DNA from: Paraburkholderia kururiensis JCM 10599 = LMG 19447 | GTDB taxonomy: Bacteria; Pseudomonadota; Gammaproteobacteria; Burkholderiales; Burkholderiaceae | Assembly: GCF_003986935.1 (NCBI RefSeq) | Contig: NZ_RJZE01000012.1 | Location: 62,001 to 126,000 of the forward strand | Length of the DNA: 64,000 nucleotides | Direction of reading: 5' to 3' | Part shown: positions 51,535 to 62,906 of the stretch, one piece after another | How positions within the stretch are numbered: position 1 is the stretch's first letter | Layout: each line of letters begins with the position of its first letter | Notes under the pieces: generated by a model | Databases searched by the model: none | Told to the model about the DNA's origin: nothing | What the model saw: the letters and a program-made list of their open reading frames with translations, nothing else | Translations under genes and position numbers: made by a program

Positions 51535-51607
51535 CTTCTTCCTGCGAGAAGTGACTCTTCATTGAAGGGTCTCCAAGCTTGAACGCGGCTTCGGCCGCGT
51601 TTTTTTT
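51535..51607 (+). ncRNA. Candidate small RNA 3' portion (two stem-loops plus terminator)
   Basis: Three hairpins follow one another: CTTCT/AGAAG (51535-51551); ACTCTTC/GAAGGGT (51554-51570, one G-T pair); and the terminator from 51582. All lie on the plus strand, where no upstream gene could use the terminator: the nearest plus-strand gene ends at 49738 and two minus-strand genes intervene. The 5' end and promoter are unknown. This is inference from structure only. Confidence 0.4.
51582..51607 (+). terminator. Orphan rho-independent terminator
   Basis: AACGCGGC-TTCG-GCCGCGTT (51582-51601) is a perfect eight-base stem with a UUCG tetraloop followed by a run of Ts to 51607. On the minus strand there is no U-tract, so it works on plus-strand transcripts. 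Confidence 0.85.
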
Positions 51608-51654
51608 CGCCTGCACGCCCTTCTCGGCGAACAGAAACCGGCGAATTCGTGCGA

Positions 51655-53006
51655 TCAATTCGCCGCGCCCACCGCGCCTATCTTCGCGCGATACGGCCGC
51701 GGAAAGACCGGCAAGGCGAGCAGCGCACACAGGCTTGCCGCAGCCCAGACGGCACTCCACGAACCCACCGCGAGCAGCAGCGGAATGGCGAGCGGCGTGA
51801 GGAACAACGTCGTGAAGGCGCCGGTGTTGCCCATTGCCAGCGCGGTGCCGGCTCGTTGCGTGCCGGCGAGCGTCGCGAGTTCCGTATAAGCCACGCCATG
51901 CCACGCCGATGCGCAGACGCCGCCCGCCACGATCGCAACGGCAAACAACGTGGCCGCCGCGGAATCGGCATGCGGCACAGCGAGCGTCATCGCCGCGAGC
52001 AATGCAAAGAACGCTGCGGTTAGCAGGCTGCACGCACGCATATAGCCGCGACGGTTGCCATGACGATCGGTCCAGCGCCCACTCCATACGCGCATGATCG
52101 CGGCGCCGGTCTGCACGGCAGCCATCGTCGCGCTGATGGTCACGACGCCCGCATGACTGAAGTCGTGCAGAAAGACCGCGGCGAAGGTCACGACGGCGAG
52201 CTGCGGCACGCAGAGCGCCGCGATGCCGAGCGTCACGCGCCAGATAGCGGGCTCGCGGCGGCGCGAGCGCGAACCCGAGCGTGATGAGGTTGAAGGTACG
52301 TCTTCGATGCGTGGCCGCTTGCCGAGTTTGTCGATTGAACGGCTGCGGCTTTCTCGTCGGCGCGCTTCAATGCATGCCCGCCCGTCGCCAGCTCCGGCTC
52401 GTACAACCAGCGCCACGCAAAGCCCGCCGTTGCCGCGCACAACACGGCAAGCACGCCATAGACCGCCGAGAACCCATGCGCCGTGGCCAGCGCGGGCAGC
52501 ATCAACGCACCGAGGCCGCCGCCGGCGGGCACCGCGGTCTGCCGGATGCTCATGGCAAGGCCGCGCTCGCCCTCCTTGAACCAGGCCATGACGGCGCGGC
52601 CGCTCGATCCGTTCACGCTGCCGCCCAGCAATCCGACGAACAGTAGCCCCGCGGCGAGGCTCACAAGCGACGGCACATGGCCCGCCTGCGGTACGACGAA
52701 CAGCGCCATGCCGACGAGCGCCGCAGCGGTGCCGCCCAGTCCGAGCAACAGCACGCGACGATCGCCCCAACGGTCCGTGAGCATCCCCCACGGCAACTCG
52801 CTCAGTGCGATGCCGAGGCCCAGCATGCCCAGCACGAGCCCCAGCCCGCCATTGCCGATGCCATACGCGCCGCGCAGCAGCACAGCCGTCGTCGGAATGC
52901 CTGAGAACGCCGCCGCGAAGCTCGCGTTGGCGGCAAAGCCCACGCCCAAGACCTTCCAGCGATGATTGCGCCCGCGTACCGCGCCGCGCGCGAAGTTTCC
53001 GTTCAT
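51655..53006 (-). pseudogene. MFS transporter split by a frameshift in the central loop
   Basis: Helices 1-6 are encoded in one frame from ATG 53006 (MNGNFARGAV, with GGAGG five bases upstream) to the loop after WRWLYEPEL. Helices 7-12 continue in another frame (from about KLGKRPRIED through TLGIAALCVP to the stop at 51655). The first frame stops at 52233. The total of 1352 bases is not divisible by three; one inserted base would restore about 450 residues, a normal 12-helix MFS length. The shift lies roughly within 52240-52380. It could be a real inactivation or a base-calling error. Divergent from a LysR gene likely to regulate it. Confidence 0.8.
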
Positions 53007-53043
53007 GCCTGCCTCCGGTGATTCAGCGAAATCGAATGGAGGC

Positions 53044-53061
53044 ATCGTACGAACGGACGAT
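53044..53061. promoter_or_regulatory. Candidate LysR-type operator (T-N11-A)
   Basis: ATCGT-N8-ACGAT is a perfect five-base inverted repeat containing T-N11-A (T53045, A53057), midway between the divergent MFS and lysR starts. This is the classical LysR regulator recognition form. Confidence 0.55.
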
Positions 53062-53111
53062 CTATCGGAAAAGCGGGAAAATGAGATCACTTCCATCGGC
53101 CATACCGAATC

Positions 53112-54026
53112 ATGAATCTGCGTGGTTTTGACTTCGCCCAATTGCGCACGCTCGTTGCGGTCGCCGAAGCGGGCAGCGTTTCGGCGGCGGCCGAGCGAAT
53201 CTTCCTCTCCCAGTCGTCGGTGAGCGAACAGCTGAAGAAGCTCGAAGACCGCGTCGGCCAGCCGCTCTTCGTGCGCAGCAAGCAGGGCATGACCGCGACG
53301 CCAGCCGGCGTGAAGCTGCTTGCTCACGCAGAGCGGATCCTCGCGCTCTCCGAGGCCGCCTTCGACGACATGCAAGGCCGCGCGCTGGACGGCGAGCTTC
53401 GCATCGCGATCACCGACTACTACCGGCCGCACGAAATCGCGCTCGTGCTGAGGCGCTTTTCGGAGCAGCATCCGCGGCTGAAGCTGCACGTCACCGTACT
53501 GCCGAGCGCCGTGATCGACAGCAGCGTCGACGACAACACCTTCGACATCGGTCTCTCGCTGCGCATCGTGGCGCCCGCGGGACGTGCGGCGGCACGCGGC
53601 ACAGGCGGAGCGTCGAAACTGGGGAAAGTCGCGAAGGGCAGCACCGTGGTGCGGCGCGAGAAGCTGGTGTGGGCGGCATCGGCCGATATGGACACGCGGC
53701 GCATGGAGTCGCCGTACCGGCTCGTGCTGCTGCCCGCCACGTGCCAGTTGCAGCGCTACGTCGTGAAGCTGCTTGAGGAGCGCAAGGTGCCGTACCTGAT
53801 CTCGCATTCGGCGTCGGGCGTCGCGGGACTGCAGCTCGCGCTCAAGGCCGGGCTGGGCATCTCGTGCCTGAACGAGTCGTCGATCGGCGCGGGGCTCGTG
53901 GCGTGCGGGAAGAGCGTGGGCCTACCGACGCTTCCTGCGGTGGAGTTTCATCTGCTGCCCGCTCGCGCCGGAGAAAGCGAGCTGGTGGCGAACGCGCGCA
54001 CCGTGCTCAGGGAATTGCTGGCGTAG
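53112..54026 (+). CDS. LysR-family transcriptional regulator
   Basis: A 304-residue LTTR. The N-terminal helix-turn-helix spans about residues 8-65 (LRTLVAVAEAGSVSAAAERI then LSQSSVSEQLKKLE) and the effector-binding domain follows from about 95. The domain contains a small Ala/Gly/Lys-rich loop (PAGRAAARGTGGASKLGK). Divergently arranged with the frameshifted MFS gene, 105 bases apart, with a T-N11-A operator between; a transporter regulator role is inferred. Confidence 0.93.
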   Translation: MNLRGFDFAQLRTLVAVAEAGSVSAAAERIFLSQSSVSEQLKKLEDRVGQPLFVRSKQGMTATPAGVKLLAHAERILALSEAAFDDMQGRALDGELRIAITDYYRPHEIALVLRRFSEQHPRLKLHVTVLPSAVIDSSVDDNTFDIGLSLRIVAPAGRAAARGTGGASKLGKVAKGSTVVRREKLVWAASADMDTRRMESPYRLVLLPATCQLQRYVVKLLEERKVPYLISHSASGVAGLQLALKAGLGISCLNESSIGAGLVACGKSVGLPTLPAVEFHLLPARAGESELVANARTVLRELLA

Positions 54027-54172
54027 GGGTGGCGCGGAGTTGGCGCAAGCGTGGTGTAGAGGCGAGCGCGGTACTTCCAGGCCAAGAGGCTGACAGCCGC
54101 AGGACGCGATGGCCCGTGGCGGAACACCGAGGTCCACTGCAGCAGCCACCGCGGCAGCCTGCGCCGCGCCAT

Positions 54173-55147
54173 TCAGCTCTGCGCCGCACTCACCAGTTCG
54201 GCAAAGCGCATGAGATCGACGTTGCCGCCCGACACGATCACGCCAACCCGCTTGCCCTTCACGTCCACGTTGCCTTGCAGCGCCGCGGCAGCCGCGAGAC
54301 AACCGGTCGGCTCCACCACGATCTTCATGCGGCTCGCGAAGAACTTCATCGTTTCGACGAGTTCGGCGTCGCTCACCGTCGCGATGTCGTCCACGAGTTG
54401 CCGGATCACCGCGAACGTGTACTGGCCGAGATGCTGGGTCTGGGCACCGTCGGCGATCGTCTTCGGCGTATCGATGTGAACGATCTCGCCGCTGCGCAGA
54501 CTGCGTTGCCCGTCGTTGCCGGCTTCAGGCTCCACGCCGACGATCGTGCAGCGCGGGCTCAGCGCACGCGCCGCCACGGCACAGCCCGACAGCAACCCGC
54601 CGCCGCCCAGGCACACCAGCAGCAGGTCCAGTTCGCCCACCTCCTCGATCAGTTCCTTGGCCGCCGTGCCCTGCCCCGCCATGACATGCGGATGGTCGTA
54701 CGGCGGGATCAGCGTGAGGCCGCGCTCGGCCGCGAGCCGCCGACCCAGCGCCTCGCGGTCTTCGGTGTAGCGGTTGTAGAACACCACCTCGCCGCCGTAG
54801 CCGCGCGTGGCCGCCACCTTCACGGCGGGGGCGTCCTCGGGCATCACGATCACCGCCTTCACGCCCAGCAGCTTTGCCGAGAGCGCGATGGCCTGCGCGT
54901 GATTGCCCGACGAAAACGTGATGACGCCGCCCGCCTTCTGCTCGTGCGTGAACTGCGCGATCGAGTTGTAGGCGCCGCGGAACTTGAACGCGCCCATGCG
55001 CTGGAAGTTCTCGCACTTGAAGTACAGCTGCGCGCCGCTCAGCGCGTTCGCCGTGGACGACGTGAGCACCGGCGTGCGATGTGCCACGCCGCGCAGGCGG
55101 TCGTGGGCGGCGGCAACGTCGTCGAAGGAAATGGGCATCGCGGTCAT
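54173..55147 (-). CDS. Serine/threonine dehydratase-like PLP enzyme (hydroxyaspartate lyase or serine racemase type)
   Basis: A 324-residue fold-type II PLP enzyme without a regulatory domain. PLP-Lys is in GAFKFRGAYNS, the substrate loop is SSGNHAQAIA, the phosphate loop is GGGGLLSG, and metal-site-like Glu/Asp occur in VGVEPEAGND. The length and GNDGQRSLRSGE pattern resemble threo-3-hydroxyaspartate ammonia-lyase, serine racemase and the EutB-type dehydratases rather than biosynthetic IlvA at 38821. Its ATG overlaps the stop of the upstream regulator by four bases, so the two are coupled. Confidence 0.87.
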   Translation of the reverse strand: MTAMPISFDDVAAAHDRLRGVAHRTPVLTSSTANALSGAQLYFKCENFQRMGAFKFRGAYNSIAQFTHEQKAGGVITFSSGNHAQAIALSAKLLGVKAVIVMPEDAPAVKVAATRGYGGEVVFYNRYTEDREALGRRLAAERGLTLIPPYDHPHVMAGQGTAAKELIEEVGELDLLLVCLGGGGLLSGCAVAARALSPRCTIVGVEPEAGNDGQRSLRSGEIVHIDTPKTIADGAQTQHLGQYTFAVIRQLVDDIATVSDAELVETMKFFASRMKIVVEPTGCLAAAAALQGNVDVKGKRVGVIVSGGNVDLMRFAELVSAAQS

Positions 55148-55869
55148 GATCGTTGTTCCGTGCGTTGTTCCGTAGGCAGATAGGTGTAGACGGTGGAGCG
55201 CGCCACGCCGAGCGTCTGCGCGACTTCGGCGTAGGCGTGGCGCAGGTTCAGCAGGCCGCTGCCGGCGAGTTCGCGCAAGGCGTCGCGGCGCTGGGCGAGC
55301 GTCATGCCCATGGGCGTCGTGTTGCGCGCAGCGGCAAAACGCTCGAGCGCCGCACGCACATCTTCCACGCGCCGCGGCGCCAGCGATTCACCAACCGGGG
55401 CAGCCGCGCTGTCGGTCTGCATCAACTGACCGAGGCCGGCCGTCACGGCGCCGATCAGCGAGATGTCCATGTTGAGGCAGATGGCCGCCACATAGTCGCC
55501 CGCGCTGTTCTTGAGCCCGATCGACGTGCTCTTGGCCGGCCGGCCATCCGGAAAGCGGTTCGCGTAGTTCTGGACGACTTCGGGAAACCCGGGGTTCGTG
55601 ATGCGAGCCAGACCGAGTTCCGTCACGGCGTCGCCGGCCTGACGGCCGGAGAGATTGTTCGCGATCGCCACCACCGAATGCTCGGGACGCGTGAGATCGT
55701 GCAGCACTACCTCGACAAGCGGAGCGAGCGTGCGGCCCAACGCTTCGACGATCTTCGCGCCTTCGCGCAGGAGCAGCGCGTTTTCGCGTTCGGTGTCGGG
55801 CGCGATGGAGCGCTTGCGTGAGCTGGATTTGCGGGTGCCGGTGGATGGTCGGGCTGGCGGTCGGTTCAT
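55144..55869 (-). CDS. YheO-type PAS/helix-turn-helix regulator (DauR-like)
   Basis: A regulator of about 241 residues. The N-terminal YheO-like PAS domain shows LAPLVEVVLHDLTRPEHSVV (in parts), then NLSGRQAGDAVTELG and KSTSIGLKNSAGDYVAAICLNMD in parts. The C-terminal HTH_22 domain is AYAEVAQTLGVARSTVYTYL. The family includes DauR, which represses D-arginine catabolism in Pseudomonas. Overlap with the downstream dehydratase points to control of that gene. ATG at 55869 is used; another at 55878 lies inside an inverted repeat. Confidence 0.85.
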   Translation of the reverse strand: MNRPPARPSTGTRKSSSRKRSIAPDTERENALLLREGAKIVEALGRTLAPLVEVVLHDLTRPEHSVVAIANNLSGRQAGDAVTELGLARITNPGFPEVVQNYANRFPDGRPAKSTSIGLKNSAGDYVAAICLNMDISLIGAVTAGLGQLMQTDSAAAPVGESLAPRRVEDVRAALERFAAARNTTPMGMTLAQRRDALRELAGSGLLNLRHAYAEVAQTLGVARSTVYTYLPTEQRTEQRS

Positions 55870-55872
55870 GCA

Positions 55873-55903
55873 TGACATTTTGGCGATTTATGACGGAATG
55901 TCA
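55873..55903. promoter_or_regulatory. Candidate operator of the DauR-like regulator
   Basis: TGACATT (55873-55879) and AATGTCA (55897-55903) form a perfect seven-base inverted repeat with a 17-base spacer, immediately upstream of the regulator start and about 110 bases before the divergent AlaX gene. Confidence 0.4.
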
Positions 55904-56012
55904 ATTTCAGACCTCGCACGACCCCGGCAAGCGGCAACATTTTGGCCAAGACGCTGGCACGCGAGCGTGAATAGACTGGCCATCCAGCTGTCCATTTCCG
56001 GGAGGAGCCACG

Positions 56013-56732
56013 GTGCCGCACTATCTCTGCCACGAGCAACCCGACCTGCTCGAATTCGAAACCACGATCGTCGATGCGCGCCCAGGGGCGGTGCTGCTCG
56101 CGCGGTCCGCCTTGCATCCCGGCGGCGGCGGACAGGTGTGCGACGCGGCCACCCTGGTCCACGCGGATGGCGAGGTGCGCATTTCCGGCGTGTCGGTGGA
56201 AGGCGACGCCTTTTGGCATCTTTTCGATGCGCCGGCCGAATTGCCGCGCGAGCGCTCGGTGCACGTCTCGATCGACGCCGATCGACGCTCCACCGTCGCG
56301 CAGCTTCACACGGCGACGCATGTCCTCAACGCGCTCGTCTACCAGCGCTTCGCGGGCGCACTCGTGACCAGCGCCCAGATCAACGCCGACGGCACCGCAC
56401 GAATGGATTTCGACCTGCCAGAAGGCGACAACGATCTGCTGCGAGCGCTGGAAGCGCCGGTCAACGACGTGATCGGCGCGGCGCTCGATGTGCGCATTTA
56501 CTACGTGAGCGCAGGCGAAGCGCGAGCGACGCCGGGGCTCATCCGAAGCCTGTCCGTGGCACCGCCGCCCACGCCGGACGGCAGCGTGCGGATCGTCGAG
56601 ATCGGCGATCTCGACCGCCAGGCTTGCGGCGGGACACATCTATCCAACACGGGGCAGTCGCGGCCCGTGCGGGTGGTCAAGATCGAGAACAAGGGGCGCC
56701 GGAACCGGCGAGTGAGGATCGAACTGGCGTAG
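56013..56732 (+). CDS. AlaX-type alanyl-tRNA editing protein
   Basis: A free-standing editing domain related to AlaRS that hydrolyses Ser- or Gly-tRNA(Ala). The 239-residue protein has HPGGGGQ near residue 35 and the four zinc ligands His99, His103 (LHTATHVLN), Cys205 and His209 (QACGGTHLSNTG), as in AlaX-M/L forms. Start is GTG at 56013, preceded by GGAGGAG. Divergent from the DauR-like regulator. A role in protecting against serine mischarging fits the neighbouring serine/threonine enzyme, as inference. Confidence 0.9.
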   Translation: MPHYLCHEQPDLLEFETTIVDARPGAVLLARSALHPGGGGQVCDAATLVHADGEVRISGVSVEGDAFWHLFDAPAELPRERSVHVSIDADRRSTVAQLHTATHVLNALVYQRFAGALVTSAQINADGTARMDFDLPEGDNDLLRALEAPVNDVIGAALDVRIYYVSAGEARATPGLIRSLSVAPPPTPDGSVRIVEIGDLDRQACGGTHLSNTGQSRPVRVVKIENKGRRNRRVRIELA

Positions 56733-56770
56733 GACGGTTTTTTGTCGGGGCTCGTCCGACGGGGCAAGAA

Positions 56771-56803
56771 AAAAGCCCGCTCTTCGATGAAGAGCGGGCT
56801 TTT
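56771..56803. terminator. Strong bidirectional terminator
   Basis: AAAAGCCCGCTCTTC (56771-56785) and its exact complement (56789-56803) form a 15-base stem with a three-base loop, with A-runs before and T-runs after. Shared by the convergent AlaX gene and ssb. Confidence 0.95.
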
Positions 56804-56827
56804 AGCCACGCGTACCGTTGGTCGGCT

Positions 56828-57349
56828 TCAAAACGGAATATCGTCATCCATCTCGTCAAACCCGCCGCCGGCCGGCGCGTTCGACCGACCCGCACCGCCG
56901 CCCTGGCTGCCGCCACGCGGCGCGCCGCCGCCAGCCGCACGGCCACCACCACCGCCGCCGCTGCGTTCGGCCGGTTCGCGGTAGCCGCCGTCGTCGCCAC
57001 CCATCGAGGCGCCGCCGCGGCCGCCCAGCATCTGCATCTGGTCAGCGACGATTTCGGTCGAGTAACGGTCGGTGCCGTCCTGCGCCTGCCACTTGCGCGT
57101 GCGGATGCGGCCCTCGATGTACACGGAGGAGCCCTTCTTCAGGTACTCCGACACGATTTCAGCAAGTCGCCCGAAGAACGCCACGCGATGCCATTCCGTG
57201 GCTTCCTTCATTTCGCCGCTTGCGCGGTCCTTATAGCGGTCCGTCGTGGCAAGCCGGATGTTCGCCACCGCGTCGCCACTCGGCAGGTAGCGTACTTCGG
57301 GATCGGCGCCGAGGTTACCGACGAGAATGACCTTGTTCACGGATGCCAT
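56828..57349 (-). CDS. ssb: Single-stranded DNA-binding protein
   Basis: A 173-residue SSB. The OB-fold starts MASVNKVILVGNLGADPEVR and includes TEWHRVAFFGRLAE and GSSVYIEGRIRTRKW. A long Gly-rich disordered linker then leads to the acidic tip DDDIPF, which recruits partner proteins. AGGAG lies six bases before the ATG. It is separated from uvrA only by an MFS gene, the usual beta-proteobacterial arrangement. Confidence 0.97.
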   Translation of the reverse strand: MASVNKVILVGNLGADPEVRYLPSGDAVANIRLATTDRYKDRASGEMKEATEWHRVAFFGRLAEIVSEYLKKGSSVYIEGRIRTRKWQAQDGTDRYSTEIVADQMQMLGGRGGASMGGDDGGYREPAERSGGGGGGRAAGGGAPRGGSQGGGAGRSNAPAGGGFDEMDDDIPF

Positions 57350-57515
57350 GTGTTTCTCCTGTTGATTCCGTTGCAGGCGGCGCTGTGCGAGGGTGTTGCG
57401 CGCGGACGGTCCCGTGCAAAGCGGCGCCGCGACAGGCCCGCTTCAGGCGAACCTGCCACCGCGCTGCGCGCGATCGCCGCCCTGTGTGCTCAATATGGAT
57501 TGTGGCGCCGGCCAG

Positions 57516-58703
57516 TCACGCCCTGCGCGGCGGCGCCTTCATATTGGCGGCGATTATAAGCCAGCACAATACGAGGCCCGAACATGCGTAAAACACGCTG
57601 TTCTGGCCGCTCGACTTCAGCAGCCAGCCGCCCAGCATGCCGCCTAGCGCGAGGCCGATGGACTGCGTGGTGTTGTAGACCCCGGCCGCGGCACCCTTGC
57701 GGTTGCCGGGCGCCAGTTTCGAGACCAGCGACGGTTGCGACGCCTCGAGAATGTTGAAACCGAGGAAGTACACGAACAGAATCGCGGCCACAGCCAGAAT
57801 GGTATGCGGCGCAGCGCCGAGTAACAGCTGTCCGATCAGGATAAGGGCGATAGCGGAAAGCAGCACCACCTTCATCTTCCCGCGCTTCTCGGCGGCAATA
57901 ATGGCCGGCACCATCATCACGAACGCGAGGCCCATCACGGGCAAGTAGACCTTCCAGTGCGAAGCCACGGGCAGGCCGCCCGCTTCCAGGATGCGCGGCA
58001 CGACGAGAAAGAGCGCGGTCTGGGTGGCGTGCAGCACCAGCACGCCGAAGTTCAGCCGCAGCAGCTCCACGTTGTGCAGCACTTCTGCGAACGGCGCGCG
58101 CACGTGCACGGGCTTGGGAGCATCCGGCACGACCCAGAGCACCACGCCGATGGCAAGTATCGAGAACACGCCCACCAGCGAGAAAAGCCCGCTCATGCCC
58201 ACCCAGTGAAACACGATAGGCGCGCCAACGATGGCCACCGCGAACGACACGCCGATGCTGCCGCCCACCATCGCCATGGCCTTGGTGCGGTGCTCCTCGG
58301 CGGTGAGGTCGGCGATGAACGCGATCACGGCCGACGATATGGCACCCATTCCCTGAATCACGCGCCCAACGATCACCCACGCAATGTCGTGTCCAAACGC
58401 GGCCACGAAGCTGCCTATCGCGAAGATGGCGAGGCCGGTCGCGATCACGGGCTTGCGGCCCACGCGGTCGGAGACCCAGCCGTAGAAGATATAGAGCAGG
58501 GATTGCGTCGCGCCATACGCGCCCAGCGCGATGCCGACGAGCAGCACGTTGTCGCCGCCGGGGATCGTTTTCGCGTAGATCGAAAACACCGGCATGATCA
58601 TGAAAAGCCCGAGCATGCGCAGCGCGAAGATGGCTGCAAGCGACACGGTGGCCCGCAATTCGGGCGCGCTCATGCGTGAGGAAGTGGCAGACGGATTGGA
58701 CAT
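57516..58703 (-). CDS. MFS transporter of the uvrA-ssb neighbourhood
   Basis: A 395-residue, 12-helix major-facilitator protein. Motif A is GWVSDRVGRKPVI after helix 2, with RVIQGMGAISSAVIAF in helix 4 and a long cytoplasmic loop near PDAPKPVHVRAPF. Substrate unknown. In Burkholderiales this gene sits between ssb and uvrA, but no link to DNA repair has been shown as far as I know. Divergent from uvrA with a 104-base gap; 166 bases upstream of the ssb start lie empty apart from its leader. Confidence 0.9.
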   Translation of the reverse strand: MSNPSATSSRMSAPELRATVSLAAIFALRMLGLFMIMPVFSIYAKTIPGGDNVLLVGIALGAYGATQSLLYIFYGWVSDRVGRKPVIATGLAIFAIGSFVAAFGHDIAWVIVGRVIQGMGAISSAVIAFIADLTAEEHRTKAMAMVGGSIGVSFAVAIVGAPIVFHWVGMSGLFSLVGVFSILAIGVVLWVVPDAPKPVHVRAPFAEVLHNVELLRLNFGVLVLHATQTALFLVVPRILEAGGLPVASHWKVYLPVMGLAFVMMVPAIIAAEKRGKMKVVLLSAIALILIGQLLLGAAPHTILAVAAILFVYFLGFNILEASQPSLVSKLAPGNRKGAAAGVYNTTQSIGLALGGMLGGWLLKSSGQNSVFYACSGLVLCWLIIAANMKAPPRRA

Positions 58704-58807
58704 CGGGAGAGCGCAACGGCGCGCCTGCAGGCTGTCAGCAAGCCGTAACGGCGGTCTGGAAAAGTCGCTATAGTAGCAGGTTTAGCCTTCCCTTCTCCCG
58801 CAGGTTC

Positions 58808-61690
<2,883 letters not shown>

Positions 61691-61739
61691 ATGGGAAATC
61701 CCCCAGCGGGAAAACCCGAGGTTGGAGATTGAAGGAACG

Positions 61740-62825
61740 ATGGCCAAGCGCAACGAGGTGTCCGAAGAAGGACAAGTGCAGGACCTGCGCCCGCGCCCGG
61801 TCAGACTGACGAGCGACATGAGCCTGCCGAAGCTGTCGGCCGTGGAAATCGGCAGCTACATCGTCGCGCTGTTCGCGATGTGGGCGGTGCTTCACCTGAA
61901 GCTGCTAGGCGCCCTGCTCGCCGGCATGCTCGTCTATCAACTCGTGCATACGATAGCGCCGCTCATCGAACGCCGGATGTCGAGCCAGCGGGCGCGCTGG
62001 GCCTCGGTGGTGCTGGTTGCCACGGTGATCGTGGGCGCGCTCACGGGCATCACGATCGGCATCATCGAACACTTCGAAAGCGACGTGCCGAGCGTGCAGA
62101 AAGTGCTCGACCAGATGATGCAATTCATCGATCAGGCGCGCGGCCGGATACCGGAAGCCATTGCGGCCTACCTGCCCGTCGATACCGACCAGATGAAAGC
62201 GAAGGCCGCGGCGCTCATGCAGGCCCACGCCAGCACGCTGCAGCAGGGCGGCAAGAGCGCGGCGCGCATTTTCGGGCACGTGGTGATCGGCATGATCATC
62301 GGCGCGATCATCGCGGTGGGCGCACAGCGGCATACGCAGCGGCTGCCGCTCTCGAAGGCCTTCGTCACACGCGTGGCGCGCTTTGCCGACGCATTCCGCC
62401 GCATCGTGTTCGCGCAGGTGAAGATTTCGGCCATCAACGCAACGTTCACCGGCATCTATCTGTTGCTGATCCTGCCGGTCGTCCACGCGCCGCTGCCGCT
62501 TTCGAAAACGCTGGTCGTCTTCACGTTCGTGGTGGGCCTGCTGCCGGTGATCGGCAATCTGATCTCGAACACGGTGATCGTGGCCATCGCGCTCACGGTG
62601 AGCCTGCCGGCGGCTGTCATGTCGCTGGCGTTCCTGATCCTGATTCACAAGCTCGAGTACTTCCTGAACGCCCGCATCGTGGGCGGCCAGATCGAGGCGC
62701 GCGCGTGGGAGCTGCTGGTCGCGATGCTGGTGATGGAAGCCGCGTTCGGCATTCCGGGCGTCATTGCGGCGCCCGTGTTCTACGCGTATATCAAGCGCGA
62801 ACTCATCTATCTGCGGCTCGTCTAG
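61740..62825 (+). CDS. AI-2E/PerM-family membrane permease
   Basis: A 361-residue inner-membrane protein of the AI-2 exporter/PerM family. About eight helices are visible, with an extended loop in the middle (ESDVPSVQKVLDQMMQFIDQA region) and the conserved KISAINATFTGIYLLLILPV, GLLPVIGNLISNTVIV and FGIPGVIAAPVFYAY segments. The substrate is uncertain; family members move autoinducer-2, ions or unknown solutes. AAGGAA precedes the ATG at 61740. It lies 49 bases downstream of uvrA and may be co-transcribed. Confidence 0.88.
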   Translation: MAKRNEVSEEGQVQDLRPRPVRLTSDMSLPKLSAVEIGSYIVALFAMWAVLHLKLLGALLAGMLVYQLVHTIAPLIERRMSSQRARWASVVLVATVIVGALTGITIGIIEHFESDVPSVQKVLDQMMQFIDQARGRIPEAIAAYLPVDTDQMKAKAAALMQAHASTLQQGGKSAARIFGHVVIGMIIGAIIAVGAQRHTQRLPLSKAFVTRVARFADAFRRIVFAQVKISAINATFTGIYLLLILPVVHAPLPLSKTLVVFTFVVGLLPVIGNLISNTVIVAIALTVSLPAAVMSLAFLILIHKLEYFLNARIVGGQIEARAWELLVAMLVMEAAFGIPGVIAAPVFYAYIKRELIYLRLV

Positions 62826-62839
62826 GCCGCATCGGGGAA

Positions 62840-62872
62840 CGGCGGGGCGGCTAGATAGCCCGCACCCCGCCG
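62840..62872. terminator. GC-rich hairpin between convergent genes
   Basis: CGGCGGGG (62840-62847) pairs with CCCCGCCG (62865-62872) and an inner GGCT/AGCC adds four pairs. No U-tract follows on either strand, so termination is uncertain, but the position between the permease and purU suggests a 3'-end role. Confidence 0.4.
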
Positions 62873-62906
62873 CCGCTTCTCCGTCCAGCCTCCCCGTCCA
62901 GTCAAA

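Larger units (their letters stand above)
51318..51654. other. 337-base region between the CHRD gene and the MFS pseudogene
   Basis: No protein gene is supported. The left part is the upstream region of the CHRD gene. The right part holds three consecutive plus-strand stem-loops, the last a terminator. No -35/-10 pair is convincing; the best -35-like hexamers are TTGAAC at 51481 and TTGTTC at 51502. Confidence 0.6.

Noticed and set aside
51530..52087. 185-codon minus-strand ORF across the end of the MFS pseudogene
   Set aside because: It is in a different frame from the transporter halves, has Arg-rich shadow composition, and runs through the orphan terminator.
58704..58807. Possible SOS (LexA) box upstream of uvrA
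   Set aside because: I searched for CTGT-N8-ACAG on both strands by eye; the only CTGT is followed by unrelated sequence.
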